Below, one piece after another: positions 16,438 to 26,025 of a stretch of DNA of 64,000 nucleotides. The position numbers and the translations under genes were made by a program. The first letter of the stretch is position 1. Every line of letters starts with the position of its first letter. A model generated the notes under the pieces. That model saw only the letters and a program-made list of their open reading frames with translations, searched no databases and was not told the DNA's origin. Source of the stretch: Verrucomicrobiales bacterium (GTDB lineage Bacteria > Verrucomicrobiota > Verrucomicrobiia > Verrucomicrobiales > DEV007); NCBI GenBank assembly GCA_029233965.1, contig JARGOP010000001.1, positions 165,919 to 229,918 on the forward strand, in the 5' to 3' direction.

Positions 16438-17733
16438 TCAGGTCAAGAGATCCAGAACCGGCACTCCCTTGTGCGCCACCGTGAAGGGCCGCTTACTCGG
16501 GCTATAGAGAACTTGATCGAGAGGAAGCCCCAACGCGTGAGCAATCGTCGCGTTGAAGTCAGGAATCTTGATGGCATTCTCGATCACCGTCTCACCACCT
16601 TCATCAGTCTTCCCATAAACGGTGCCTCCTTTGACCCCGCCACCGGCCAGCACTGAGCTGAAAGCCTTCGGATAATGGTCGCGACCGGCATTCTGGTTGA
16701 CCCGGGGAGTTCTGCCGAACTCGGTCGTGAGAACCACGATCGTGTCCTTCAGTTTTCCACGGGCTTCGAGATCTTCGAGAAGAGCACCCATTGCCTGGTC
16801 CAGAATTGCGCACTTTTCCGGAGCTTCCACAAAGACGTTATTGTGCATGTCCCATCCATTCAGGGACACTTCGACGGCCCGGACATCATTTTCCACGAGT
16901 CGTCTCGCAAGGAGACAGCCCTGACCGAATGAGTTGTCGCCATAGCGTTCCCGCGTCGCTTCGTTTTCGTCCTTGAGGTCGAACGCTTTCAGATCTTCGC
17001 TTTTCATGAGGCGAACGGCGTCTTCATACATCTGTGTGTAGGCCCGGACCTGCTTCACGTCGTAGCGCTGATGAAACTCAGCATCAAACTCCTTCGCCAG
17101 CCCTAGTCGTTCCTCAAAAATCTCCTCCTTCACGCCGCGAAGCTTTGAGTTCCTCAAACCGGATTCCGGATCGTTGATCGCGAGCGGCTCATACTGAGGC
17201 TCAAAAAAACCGCCACCACCATTGATGCGACTGCTTCCGCCAACGTAAACGGAGCCCGGAAGATTTTCGTTCAACTTTCCTTTGAACTTCAGGGCCCATG
17301 CGCCGATTCCCGGGTGCTTGATCGTAGCCCGCTCCTCGTAGCTGGTGTGCATGAGATAATTTCCCTGCGCGTGGGCTCCCGCCGTTGAAGTCAATGATCT
17401 CACAATTGCCAACTTGTCGGCCTGCCCCGCCAACGCCGGGAGATATTCGGAAATCTGAATACCATCGACATTGGTCTGAATCGTTTTCGTCACTCCCTGA
17501 TTCTCATGCCCCGGCTTGGTATCGAAGGTATCGAGGTGAGTCATCCCCCCGCTCATGTAAAGGTAAATGACATGCTTGGCCGCATTCTCCCGGGGAGTTA
17601 GCCCGAGATTTGGCCCAAGGGCACTATGACTGCGGGTTGTCATCCCGAGAGCACCAACTCCGAGGAAAGTTTTTGCGGTTCCTTCCATGAAGCGCCTGCG
17701 GCTCCATTCGTCGGATTTGAGTGCGGATTTCAT
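16438..17733 (-). CDS. DUF1501 protein, Tat-exported
   Basis: The 431-residue protein belongs to the DUF1501 family, a sulfatase-fold group common in Planctomycetes and Verrucomicrobia. The N-terminus has a twin-arginine signal (SRRRFMEG, near 11-18). Family text includes YLYMSGGMTHLDTFDTKPGHE, TTEFGRTPRVN, NAGRDHYPKAFSSVLAGGGVKGG and the late HALGLP. Biochemical role unknown. It follows a DUF1549/DUF1553 gene by about 45 bp, the usual pairing, so they are probably co-transcribed and act together outside the cytoplasm. Confidence 0.9.
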   Translation of the reverse strand: MKSALKSDEWSRRRFMEGTAKTFLGVGALGMTTRSHSALGPNLGLTPRENAAKHVIYLYMSGGMTHLDTFDTKPGHENQGVTKTIQTNVDGIQISEYLPALAGQADKLAIVRSLTSTAGAHAQGNYLMHTSYEERATIKHPGIGAWALKFKGKLNENLPGSVYVGGSSRINGGGGFFEPQYEPLAINDPESGLRNSKLRGVKEEIFEERLGLAKEFDAEFHQRYDVKQVRAYTQMYEDAVRLMKSEDLKAFDLKDENEATRERYGDNSFGQGCLLARRLVENDVRAVEVSLNGWDMHNNVFVEAPEKCAILDQAMGALLEDLEARGKLKDTIVVLTTEFGRTPRVNQNAGRDHYPKAFSSVLAGGGVKGGTVYGKTDEGGETVIENAIKIPDFNATIAHALGLPLDQVLYSPSKRPFTVAHKGVPVLDLLT

Positions 17734-17777
17734 ATCGTGAATTTTTTGGGTGGGCGGATGATTGGGTTGGACTGAAA

Positions 17778-20138
17778 TTATTGGACAAACATGAACTGTT
17801 GCGTGTTGAGGAGCGCCCAGACGAGTCCTTCGTAGGCGGAGTCTCCGTTTTTCCCGATCTGGTTGAGAGCGATCTCCATCTCGCGATCTGTTGGCTCGCG
17901 CGTCAGCATCGCCTGAAAGATCATCCTGGTCTTCTCTTTCGTGTCCCCAGCGGAGTGAATGCGGCGACCGAAGACAGCAAACTGATTCGTCAATGCCTCG
18001 GAAATGGTGCCATTGAGAAGGTTGAGCGCTTGAGGAACTGACGCTGAGTAGGAAGCATTTTCGATCACCTCCCGATCAGACTGTCCAAATTCACGGAGAA
18101 AATGCCCCCGTCTTGCCGGCGACTCCAGTTCAGATGCCCGTGCCATTTGCGACACCAGTGATGTGTAAACCCGATACTCCCCTTTCAGGCGATCTTTCCA
18201 GACCTTCTCCTGTTTCCGGTCGAGACCTTCGGGAGGGTCCGGATAGGCAGGCTTGGGAAGCTTGGTGAGGACCGCGCCTTCGTCTCCGGAAGCCATCATT
18301 TCTCCGCCCTGCATTGTCATGCTCATTTCGCTCATGCCCATCGCCGCGAGAAGGTCATCGCCATCCACTTTCTTTCCGATGTGGTTGTAGCCAATGCTCT
18401 CGACCACGTTTCTTGCCTCCCGACGAAGGCCGTTCAGCTCGTTCTGCAGTTTCCTGTATTTCACCTCATCGCCCGATTCACGAGCGGTATACATCTGCTC
18501 TCTGATCTTGTCCTGTTGAGGCCTACTCTTATCGTAGGTGGAAGCCACTTCCTTGACCATGGCGATAAAATCCTCCTCGCTGCGACCTTCGAGGGCATTG
18601 TAAACCTGGCGAACTCTCTCGACGGACTCAAGCTGTGCCTTCAGGCGTGGTCGGTATCCATCGGCCTCCGGAAGGGCAAGCGCCACGATCGAATCCCAGA
18701 TCTGCTCTGCGGTCATGCGACGAAGGACCGGTCCCTCGAAATAATAGGGCATGCCGAGAACCAACTCCTCGCGATTCACTTCGCGCTGGTAGGCATTCGT
18801 GCGATAGAGAACCTCCTGGAATGCCCTCATATCGTAGTCGAGATCCCGCATGAGACCTTCGAGGTAGGCAAGCAGGTCCGGATTGGTCACTGCCGTGTTA
18901 TCAGTCAATTCATCCACCGGCTCAAAAATCCCGTGCCCGAAAACCCGCTTCCAGAGACGGTTCGCAATGACTCGGGTAAAAGTGGGATTCTCCGATGAAG
19001 TGATCCACCCGGCATAGGCATCAATCATGCTGTCATCAATGCTCTCAAGGTCGATATCCGCACCAAACATCGTCCGCGGCTTCACCGGGTCATTCGGCTT
19101 CGCATCATCATACTGATAGTCGTGAGGAAGCTTGAGCGTCTTCTCCACCTCGCTGGTTTGAATATACTGAAGAGGATTGTAGAGTTCGTTAATCGCATCG
19201 CGCATGCCCCGATTTTCGTGTTCGTAGGCGGCATAAGCATCGATGGAACGTTTTGCGTGCTTCCTGAACTGGGCATCCGTAATCCCAAGCCGTTCAAGAG
19301 ATCTCTCGTAATTCTTATTCGAAACAAAGGACTTCAGAGTTCTCTCATTGGTTATTTGAGGAAATTTTTCGATCTTCACTGCATTCTCCAGCACAGCCTT
19401 TCGCTCATTGCGCTGATATTCCGCCAGAGCCTTCCGGTTCTCCGAATCGTAGCGTCTCGCATCCATCCCGTAGGAAAAGGCAGCCATGTGGAAATAATCC
19501 ATCTGCGTCCAGTCATCAAAAGGGTGATTATGACACTGCGCGCACTCAAGACGCGTCCCGAGAAAGACACGGACGGTGTTCGACATGTTGTCGAGGGGCA
19601 TCCCGCGGTCACGAATGTAGTATCCCACTGCTCCATTGTCCCAGATTTGACCCCGCGCTGCGATCAACTCCCTCACAAAATCGTCATAGGGCATGTTCTT
19701 CTCGATCGCATCCCGCACCCAGAGCTGGTAGGCAGCCTCCGCCTGTCGGGCGTTGTTTCCGAGGCCGGAATTGATCCGCAGGATATCCGCCCAGAAGTTA
19801 AAGGCATGGCTGACATGACCATCGCTCTCCAGAAGATCCCGAATGAGCTGCTCCCGCTTCCGCTCGTAGGTCGATCCGTGAAAGTTTTCGGCTTCTTCGA
19901 TCGTCGGGATCCGTCCGGCAATATCGAGATAGGCCCGCCGGACAAATGTCGCATCATCAATCGGAGGATTCGGCGCAACACCATTTTCCTTCAGCACTGC
20001 ATTCACAAGGCGATCCACCTCCTTCGCGGCGGCGTTCAGATCGACAGTCTCTGCCGACCCTTTTGCAGCAGGATTGGCAGCATTGATGGAGGCCGCCAGA
20101 AATGGCATGATCCAGAAGATAGAACGGAGGATGTGCAT
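17778..20138 (-). CDS. DUF1549/DUF1553 (PSCyt2-PSD1) protein
   Basis: Large exported protein of the planctomycete cytochrome-associated family. I choose ATG at 20138, which gives a signal peptide (MHILRSIFWIMPFLAASINA) and 786 residues; the frame is open 26 codons further up. DUF1549 is near the N-terminus (DATFVRRAYLDIAGRIPTIEE) and contains a CAQCH haem-type motif followed by NHPFDDWTQMDYF. DUF1553 is in the C-terminal half (RVIANRLWKRVFGHGI, NAYQREVNREE, ALNLLNG). Unlike the homologue at 58331 it lacks an N-terminal PSCyt1 cytochrome domain. Its function is not established; the DUF1501 partner follows directly. Confidence 0.9.
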   Translation of the reverse strand: MHILRSIFWIMPFLAASINAANPAAKGSAETVDLNAAAKEVDRLVNAVLKENGVAPNPPIDDATFVRRAYLDIAGRIPTIEEAENFHGSTYERKREQLIRDLLESDGHVSHAFNFWADILRINSGLGNNARQAEAAYQLWVRDAIEKNMPYDDFVRELIAARGQIWDNGAVGYYIRDRGMPLDNMSNTVRVFLGTRLECAQCHNHPFDDWTQMDYFHMAAFSYGMDARRYDSENRKALAEYQRNERKAVLENAVKIEKFPQITNERTLKSFVSNKNYERSLERLGITDAQFRKHAKRSIDAYAAYEHENRGMRDAINELYNPLQYIQTSEVEKTLKLPHDYQYDDAKPNDPVKPRTMFGADIDLESIDDSMIDAYAGWITSSENPTFTRVIANRLWKRVFGHGIFEPVDELTDNTAVTNPDLLAYLEGLMRDLDYDMRAFQEVLYRTNAYQREVNREELVLGMPYYFEGPVLRRMTAEQIWDSIVALALPEADGYRPRLKAQLESVERVRQVYNALEGRSEEDFIAMVKEVASTYDKSRPQQDKIREQMYTARESGDEVKYRKLQNELNGLRREARNVVESIGYNHIGKKVDGDDLLAAMGMSEMSMTMQGGEMMASGDEGAVLTKLPKPAYPDPPEGLDRKQEKVWKDRLKGEYRVYTSLVSQMARASELESPARRGHFLREFGQSDREVIENASYSASVPQALNLLNGTISEALTNQFAVFGRRIHSAGDTKEKTRMIFQAMLTREPTDREMEIALNQIGKNGDSAYEGLVWALLNTQQFMFVQ

Positions 20139-20294
20139 AGTCACGAGCAGGTTGCAAACAGAATACCCCGACAATTGGAAAACGTTGCAGCTCTTTATGA
20201 GACCTGATGACGCCACCCTGTTGACCTGAAAGAGCCCTCCCTGCAGGATGTCCGACCGAATCCAGACGGCGCCGGGATTGAGGTTTTCTCTCAG

Positions 20295-20579
20295 TCAGCC
20301 TTCGGGGAATTCCTCAACCTCAGCTTGTTGCGTCCGTAGCTCTTCAATCATCTTATCGATCTGATCGACATGCTTCAGAGGGGCCCGGCGGCGCAGATGC
20401 TTGTTCCAGAGAACCTCGCGGAACGCCTCCATTTCTTCGAGCGAAAGCATTTCCTTCTGCTCCCACTCGGGGTCTGATTTGCGGGTGAAGAAGAACTCCC
20501 ACCGACCGGCAAAATGCTGGGCCCGGTAAAATACCTGCTCACCGTCTTTCGCCCGGTCACGCCATTCGTGTTTGGTCAT
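20295..20579 (-). CDS. Small hypothetical protein coupled to hisC
   Basis: The 94-residue protein starts at ATG 20579, which overlaps the hisC stop as ATGA, a clear sign of translational coupling. It is hydrophilic and acidic at the end. The first half is rich in aromatic residues (HFAGRWEFFFTRKSDPEWE) and the second half is helical (LSLEEMEAFREVLWNKHLRRR, then a predicted helix IDKMIEELRTQQAEVEE). I do not recognise a family. The overlap and compact charge pattern make a real gene likely. Confidence 0.7.
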   Translation of the reverse strand: MTKHEWRDRAKDGEQVFYRAQHFAGRWEFFFTRKSDPEWEQKEMLSLEEMEAFREVLWNKHLRRRAPLKHVDQIDKMIEELRTQQAEVEEFPEG

Positions 20580-21676
20580 GACGGAGCGAGGACTTCTTTC
20601 AGGGTTGCGATGCAGCGGCGATTCTGATCCATCGTCCCGACTGAAATCCGCACCCATTCCGGCAGTTTGTAGCCGCTCATGGCACGGATGATAACTCCCT
20701 TTTGAAGCATGGCTTTGAACACTGCATCGCCGTCTCCCACCTTCACGAGAACGAAGTTCGCGACGCTGGGAACATACTCAAGCCCCATCTCGTCGAAAGA
20801 CGCGTGGAGAAAGGCGAGACCTTCGTCGTTTACGTCACGGGTGCGCTGCTGATGATCCCCGTCGGCGAGCCCGGCAATCGCACCGGCCTGGGCGATCATG
20901 TTCGTGTTGAAAGGCTGACGGCATTTCTGAAGAACCGTCGCGATTTCCGGCGTCGTGATCCCGTATCCGATCCGCAACCCGGCAAGACCCTGAATCTTGG
21001 AAAAGGTGCGCATGATGACAACGTTCCGCCCCTCGCGAACATACTTGAGGGTGTCGGGGGCATCGTGCAGGAACTCATGATACGCCTCGTCAAAAATGAC
21101 CATGACGTGGTCCGGGACTTTCGCCATGAAGCGATCAATCTCCTCCTGCCCGACCATAGTTCCGGTCGGATTGTTAGGATTGGCGATGAAAACCTTTCTC
21201 GTCTTCGGGGTGATCGCCGCCGCCATCGCATCGAGATCGTGCACGTAGCCCGGATCCGGCACTTCGATCGTCTCCGCACCGAAGAGGGTCGCCATCAGTT
21301 TATAGACCACGAAGGCATGCTCCGCCGCAATGACGTTGTCGCCGGGATTCAGAAATCCGTGACCGATCAGTTCGATGATTTCGTTCGAGCCGTTCCCGAG
21401 AATGATATTCTCGCGCCCGAGTCCGAACTTCTCGGCAATGGCCGTGCGAAGCTTATAACCGCCGCCATCAGGATATACGTGCACGCCCTCCGCGGCTTCT
21501 TTCATCGCCTCAATCGCTTTGGGCGACGGTCCGAGTGGATTTTCATTGGAAGCTACCTTGATGATGTCCTCCGGGTTGAGTCCAAGTTCGCGGGCGGTCT
21601 CCTCGATCGGCTTACCGGGATCGTAGGCGACGAGATTCTCGAGCCAGGGGTGGGCTTGTTGGGTAATGTTCGACAT
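20576..21676 (-). CDS. hisC: Histidinol-phosphate aminotransferase
   Basis: PLP-dependent class I/II aminotransferase for histidine biosynthesis. The 366-residue protein shows SNENPLGPSPKAIEAM near the N-terminus, NPNNPTGT, FDEAYHEF and the PLP lysine in RTFSKIQGLAGLRIGYG. A role in phenylalanine/tyrosine synthesis is also possible for this subfamily. It lies 11 bp after purT on the same strand and is coupled to a small unknown gene; no other his genes are nearby. Confidence 0.9.
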   Translation of the reverse strand: MSNITQQAHPWLENLVAYDPGKPIEETARELGLNPEDIIKVASNENPLGPSPKAIEAMKEAAEGVHVYPDGGGYKLRTAIAEKFGLGRENIILGNGSNEIIELIGHGFLNPGDNVIAAEHAFVVYKLMATLFGAETIEVPDPGYVHDLDAMAAAITPKTRKVFIANPNNPTGTMVGQEEIDRFMAKVPDHVMVIFDEAYHEFLHDAPDTLKYVREGRNVVIMRTFSKIQGLAGLRIGYGITTPEIATVLQKCRQPFNTNMIAQAGAIAGLADGDHQQRTRDVNDEGLAFLHASFDEMGLEYVPSVANFVLVKVGDGDAVFKAMLQKGVIIRAMSGYKLPEWVRISVGTMDQNRRCIATLKEVLAPS

Positions 21677-21687
21677 GAAGAAAGGTT

Positions 21688-22872
21688 TTAGAGAGAAACG
21701 TTGATCGCCGCGCTGGCGTTGCGGGCTTTTTCGCGGGCTTCATCGATCGTGGCTCCACGAGCCACCGCAACGCCCATACGGCGTTTGCCGGCGACCTTCG
21801 GCTTTCCGAAAAGACGGATCTGGGTATCGGGCTCGACGAGCGCGGCTTCAAGGTTACCGTAGGATACGCTCTGCGACTCGCCCTCGACGAGAAGGACCGC
21901 GGAAGCGGAAGGGCCATGTTGTTGAATGTTAGGAATCGGCAACCCGAGAATAGCGCGGGCGTGAATCGCGAACTGGGAGAGATCCTGCGAAATCATCGTG
22001 ACCATGCCGGTATCGTGCGGTCGCGGGGAAACTTCGGAAAAAATGACCTCGTCCCCTTTGACAAAAAGTTCGACACCAAAGATCCCGCTGCCGCCCAGCT
22101 CATCGGTGATCTTCTTTGCATACTCCTGAGCCTCTGCCCTGGCTGCGGCGCTCATCGGCTGCGGCTGCCAGCTTTCCCGGTAATCGCCATCGACCTGAAT
22201 GTGGCCAATCGGCTCGCAATAAGACGTCCCGCCGACATGCCGAACCGTGAGCTGGGTGATTTCGTAGTCGAATTCGACAAAGCCCTCAACGATGACCTTT
22301 CCCTTCCCCGCTCGTCCACCTTCCTGGGCATACTGCCACGCCGCATCCACTTCTTCAGCGGAGCGCACGGTGCTCTGCCCTTTGCCGGAAGAGCTCATGA
22401 TCGGCTTGATCACGAAAGGCAGGCCGATTGCCTTCACGGCTTCGCGATATTCCTCCTCCGTCGACGCAAACCGGTAGGGCGAAGTCCGGAGCCCGAGATC
22501 CTCGGCAGCAAGTCGTCTGATCCCCTCGCGATTCATCGTCAGCTGCGTCGCCCGTGCCGTGGGGATTACCGTCGTGGTTCCGGCCGCTTCCAGTTCTGCA
22601 AGCGTGTCTGTCGCAATCGCTTCCACTTCAGGAACGACGAGATGGGGCTTTTCCTTCTCAATGATCCGCTTCAGCGCTTCCCCATCGAGCATCGAAACGA
22701 CGTAGGACCGGTCCGCGACCTGCATCGCCGGGGCATTTTCGTAGGCGTCCACCGCGATCACCTCAACGCCGTAGCGCTGAAGTTCGATGACGACTTCCTT
22801 GCCCAGTTCGCCGGACCCGCAAAGCATGACGCGGGTGGCTTCTGACGTAAACGGGGTTCCTATGCTTGCCAT
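21688..22872 (-). CDS. purT: Formate-dependent GAR transformylase
   Basis: ATP-grasp enzyme that formylates glycinamide ribonucleotide with formate in purine synthesis. I use ATG at 22872, giving 394 residues and an N-terminus like E. coli PurT ([27 protein letters not shown]). A longer open frame starting at 23019 would run into the divergent gene's region and has no family support. Visible features are [30 protein letters not shown], and [13 protein letters not shown]. It is upstream of hisC. Confidence 0.93.
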   Translation of the reverse strand: MASIGTPFTSEATRVMLCGSGELGKEVVIELQRYGVEVIAVDAYENAPAMQVADRSYVVSMLDGEALKRIIEKEKPHLVVPEVEAIATDTLAELEAAGTTTVIPTARATQLTMNREGIRRLAAEDLGLRTSPYRFASTEEEYREAVKAIGLPFVIKPIMSSSGKGQSTVRSAEEVDAAWQYAQEGGRAGKGKVIVEGFVEFDYEITQLTVRHVGGTSYCEPIGHIQVDGDYRESWQPQPMSAAARAEAQEYAKKITDELGGSGIFGVELFVKGDEVIFSEVSPRPHDTGMVTMISQDLSQFAIHARAILGLPIPNIQQHGPSASAVLLVEGESQSVSYGNLEAALVEPDTQIRLFGKPKVAGKRRMGVAVARGATIDEAREKARNASAAINVSL

Positions 22873-22947
22873 GGTCGCTACCTTAGAGATAAACTCGAAA
22901 TACCAAAGGAATTTTCCCGCTCCAGCAGGAAGATTCTTTCCGTTCCC

Positions 22948-24693
22948 ATGTCGACCGCTTCTCAATGGCTTCTTCTCCTCCGCGTTCATGCACGCATGGC
23001 CGGCGTCAAAGCGACCCACTCCGTGAAGAACGCACGTCTCATGACGGCGACGATTCTTCTCTTCCTGCTCGCCTACACACTGTCGGCCTACTGGCTCTTC
23101 AGCGAGGGGCTTGCCTATGTGGCGCGACTCCCCGGCGCGGGGGCCCTCCTCAGCGACCGGCTCATCTACGTGATGTTTTTTTGCTTCATGATGATGCTGA
23201 TCTTCTCAGTCGCGGTCACGAGCTACATTTCCCTCTATCGGAATCGGGATACGAGGTGGCTTCTGACGCTGCCGATTTCTCATCGCACCATCTTTCTCTG
23301 GAAATGCTTTGAGTCGGCGATGTTTTCGGGCTGGGGTTTGATCTTCATCCTTTTTCCCCTCCTCCTCGCCTTCGCGCAGATTCGCGATGTCCCTTTCGGC
23401 TTTTTTCTGAAAGTGCTCTTCGTTCTCATTCCCTTTCTGATTCTTGCGAGCACTCTGGGATCGCTCATTCTCGTGACCGCCGTCCGCTTTCTTTCCCGTC
23501 GACAGATTCTCTTCGTGACCGCCCTCGTTGGTCTGATCCTCGTTGCTTCAGCCATCCAAACCGCCCTCCTCAATCGGGAAGTGATTCAAAAAGAGGAATT
23601 GAGTTCAGCCTTCACCTTTCAGCGGGTCCTTCACCACACCAATATCTCAGTCAACCGGGCCCTCCCCAGCACCTGGCTCTCAGGGGCGATCATCAACTGG
23701 ACGCGGCCCTACCGACACTTTGGGAACTTCCTCTACCCCACCCTACTCTTCAGCAACGCCCTCATGGGCCTGATGCTGGTTCATCGGGCCGGCGGGGCCT
23801 GGTTTTACCGATCATGGAATCGATCTCTGCAACATTCCGCTTATTCCGCGATTCGCCGGGAATCCTACCACAACGCCCCGTCCGTGGAGCAGTTTGTCAA
23901 AAAGCGGACGACCAACCCTTTGATCCGGGCACTCATCGGGCGCCCCAATGCCGCAATCTCGAGAAAGGACTTCCTCACCTTTTTCCGTGACCCGGCTCAA
24001 TGGGTGCAGTTCTCCCTCGTCTTCGGGCTCCTCGCAATCTACGCAAGCGGGCTGCGGCAGATGAACGGAAACATCGACATGCCGAAAGACCTCTATCTCG
24101 TCGCCTTCCTGAACCTCGCCGTTTGTGCCCTCGCCCTGTCCACCCTGACAACCCGCTTCGTTTTTCCCCAGTTCAGTCTCGAAGGCCGGAAACTCTGGAT
24201 CCTCGCAATGTCGCCACTCAAGCTTTCGTCGCTGGTCATCCAGAAATTTGTCACCAGCACCCTCTTCAGTGGATTCATTATCGTGATGATCCTCCTGATC
24301 GGTGGATACAACCTGCAACTGGGTTGGGCCGACTCTCTCTTCTTCGCCTTTGCGATCGGATTTCTGGCAATCGGATTGAACGCCCTCGCGGTCGGCCTCG
24401 GCGTAATCTTCCCCAATCTGGAAGAATCCAACGCCGCCAAAATTGTCAGCGGATTCGGCGGAACTCTCTGTCTCATCGGCAGTTTTATCTACATTCTCCT
24501 CTTCATTCTCCTCCTCGCGTGGGCCCGATGGGACGTATTTCAATCGAATGAGATCAATTCCAACTGGCTCTACAACCCGCAAAGTCAGGCCGCGATCGCT
24601 GGAGCGCTGTTCATAAATACTGTGGTAAGCGTGGTTCCTCTAATTTTTTCACAGAAAAAGCTAAAAAGACTGGAAATTATAAGCAATTTATAA
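22948..24693 (+). CDS. ABC-2-like multi-pass membrane protein
   Basis: A 581-residue integral membrane protein with about a dozen hydrophobic segments in two groups (about 30-230 and 355-570) separated by a soluble stretch with basic residues (about 280-350). The pattern resembles large ABC-2 type exporter permeases. No ATPase gene is adjacent, so transport is inferred. It diverges from purT with a short shared upstream region of about 75 bp. Confidence 0.65.
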   Translation: MSTASQWLLLLRVHARMAGVKATHSVKNARLMTATILLFLLAYTLSAYWLFSEGLAYVARLPGAGALLSDRLIYVMFFCFMMMLIFSVAVTSYISLYRNRDTRWLLTLPISHRTIFLWKCFESAMFSGWGLIFILFPLLLAFAQIRDVPFGFFLKVLFVLIPFLILASTLGSLILVTAVRFLSRRQILFVTALVGLILVASAIQTALLNREVIQKEELSSAFTFQRVLHHTNISVNRALPSTWLSGAIINWTRPYRHFGNFLYPTLLFSNALMGLMLVHRAGGAWFYRSWNRSLQHSAYSAIRRESYHNAPSVEQFVKKRTTNPLIRALIGRPNAAISRKDFLTFFRDPAQWVQFSLVFGLLAIYASGLRQMNGNIDMPKDLYLVAFLNLAVCALALSTLTTRFVFPQFSLEGRKLWILAMSPLKLSSLVIQKFVTSTLFSGFIIVMILLIGGYNLQLGWADSLFFAFAIGFLAIGLNALAVGLGVIFPNLEESNAAKIVSGFGGTLCLIGSFIYILLFILLLAWARWDVFQSNEINSNWLYNPQSQAAIAGALFINTVVSVVPLIFSQKKLKRLEIISNL

Positions 24694-24736
24694 TATTAAT
24701 GGTTTGTTAACTAAATTTAACCAATCATTTCTTCCC

Positions 24737-25405
24737 ATGTCTGCTGCTGCTGAAATCCAACCGATGTTTTTTGATGAAGAAGGTGGAAACGATCTTGAGA
24801 TCCAGTTCGATCCCAGGCAGTTCGAAGCAGTGACACCGTACAGCGAAGATCTCAACGATGAGTACCAGCAGGCACAGGATCAACTGCGCCAGCTTCGCCA
24901 GCAGGAAGAGCAGATCCGCCGACAGGCTGAGGAACTCGAAGAGCTCACGCAAAAGGAAGAGCAGTTCAAAGAAGGTCGTTCCTCAGTGACCGAGCAGCTC
25001 AGCAAGTACCTTTCCATCCTGGATCAGGAAGCAACTGAGGCGCAACGTCTTGCCGAAGACTGCGGCGCAGCCCATGAGCGTCTCGAGAGTCACCTTTCAC
25101 ACATCAACGCACTTCGTCCGGAGACCTGGAGCCGCGCCGACCGCAAGGCGGAAATCGCCCGCGCCCTGAGCTACGTTGAGGCCGCCGAAGAGGAACTCGA
25201 AGATGTCACCTCTCTGGTAAACAGTTTTGGTAAAAAAAGCCCGGGACTCTTTCAGCTTAAAGCACATCACCGTCGCCCTTCCAGCTCGGGCAACGGCTCC
25301 TCGCAGCAGCAGGACTTCGGCTACTGGCTGAAGAGCGGCTTCGCGTTCTCCCTTCCGCTTGTCGGATTTGCGGTGATCGCGCTCCTCGTCGTTCTCTTTT
25401 TCTAA
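24737..25405 (+). CDS. Coiled-coil protein with C-terminal membrane anchor
   Basis: The 222-residue protein starts at ATG 24737 (an in-frame ATG 11 codons upstream lies in an AT-rich promoter-like stretch). Residues about 35-90 are a Gln/Glu-rich coiled coil (DQLRQLRQQEEQIRRQAEEL), with a second helical part to about 165. A single hydrophobic helix ends the protein (FSLPLVGFAVIALLVVLFF), so it would be a tail-anchored membrane protein. I do not recognise a family. The region 24674-24736 is AT-rich with TATAAT at 24689. Confidence 0.7.
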   Translation: MSAAAEIQPMFFDEEGGNDLEIQFDPRQFEAVTPYSEDLNDEYQQAQDQLRQLRQQEEQIRRQAEELEELTQKEEQFKEGRSSVTEQLSKYLSILDQEATEAQRLAEDCGAAHERLESHLSHINALRPETWSRADRKAEIARALSYVEAAEEELEDVTSLVNSFGKKSPGLFQLKAHHRRPSSSGNGSSQQQDFGYWLKSGFAFSLPLVGFAVIALLVVLFF

Positions 25406-25479
25406 AAAGACCGTTTTTCTGCAGCTGACCACTCAGAGTGTAACCACCCTGCCCCGGGCTCATTCAAAGACAGCAAGTT

Positions 25480-25887
25480 ATGGGAATGTTTTCATCCTCT
25501 CCATCCAATCGTCGTCGCCGTAGCAAGAAGAAAGCGGATCGATCCTGGATCGATGAACCGGCTTCAACAAGAGTCAAGCCCCGAACCGCACGGAAGGCCG
25601 GGCCGACCCATCCCCGTGAGAAAGCGCACCAGCTTCACGCGCAGATCGGAGCGATTGAGAATTTCCTCGCCAAACATCATCAGGCGGAAATTCAGCGGAT
25701 GAAGATGAAAGAAGAGAACATCCTTCCTCCTCCGGATCGCTCCCGGCATCGCAAAGCCCGAAAGTCGGTGACCATGGCAGCCCGCCGTCGTGAGGATGCA
25801 GAGCGGAACCGCACGAGTCTTAAATTCCTCGTCATGTTCTGCACAGCCTGTGGGCTCGGCTGGTGGCTGATCTTTGCGGGGGTTTAG
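25480..25887 (+). CDS. Small basic protein with C-terminal membrane anchor
   Basis: The 135-residue protein has a very basic N-terminus (RRRRSKKKADR), a central helix (HQLHAQIGAIENFLAKHHQAEIQRMKMK-like) and one hydrophobic C-terminal segment (FLVMFCTACGLGWWLIFAGV). It follows another C-terminally anchored protein by 75 bp on the same strand, so the two may work together. No known family recognised. Confidence 0.6.
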   Translation: MGMFSSSPSNRRRRSKKKADRSWIDEPASTRVKPRTARKAGPTHPREKAHQLHAQIGAIENFLAKHHQAEIQRMKMKEENILPPPDRSRHRKARKSVTMAARRREDAERNRTSLKFLVMFCTACGLGWWLIFAGV

Positions 25888-26025
25888 GCCTCGTAAGTCA
25901 CGGGACGGACTGCGCAGTCTGTCTTCATCAAGAGCAGCGGGAGACGGAGTAGGCAATACGTCCCACACTGGTCCCCGGGGAAGTCTCCGGGGACAAAGAT
26001 CACTGATCAAAGCAAGCAAGCGGCA

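Noticed and set aside
19122..20207. 361-codon plus-strand frame opposite the DUF1549/DUF1553 gene
   Set aside because: Antisense to a clearly identified gene, with no motifs of its own.
20205..20230. CCACCCTGTTGACC near the DUF1549/DUF1553 start as another repeat copy
   Set aside because: Only seven or eight bases match the CAACAGGGTTG core; too weak to call.
22873..23019. N-terminal extension of purT
   Set aside because: The residues have no PurT character and cover the promoter and the start of the divergent gene.
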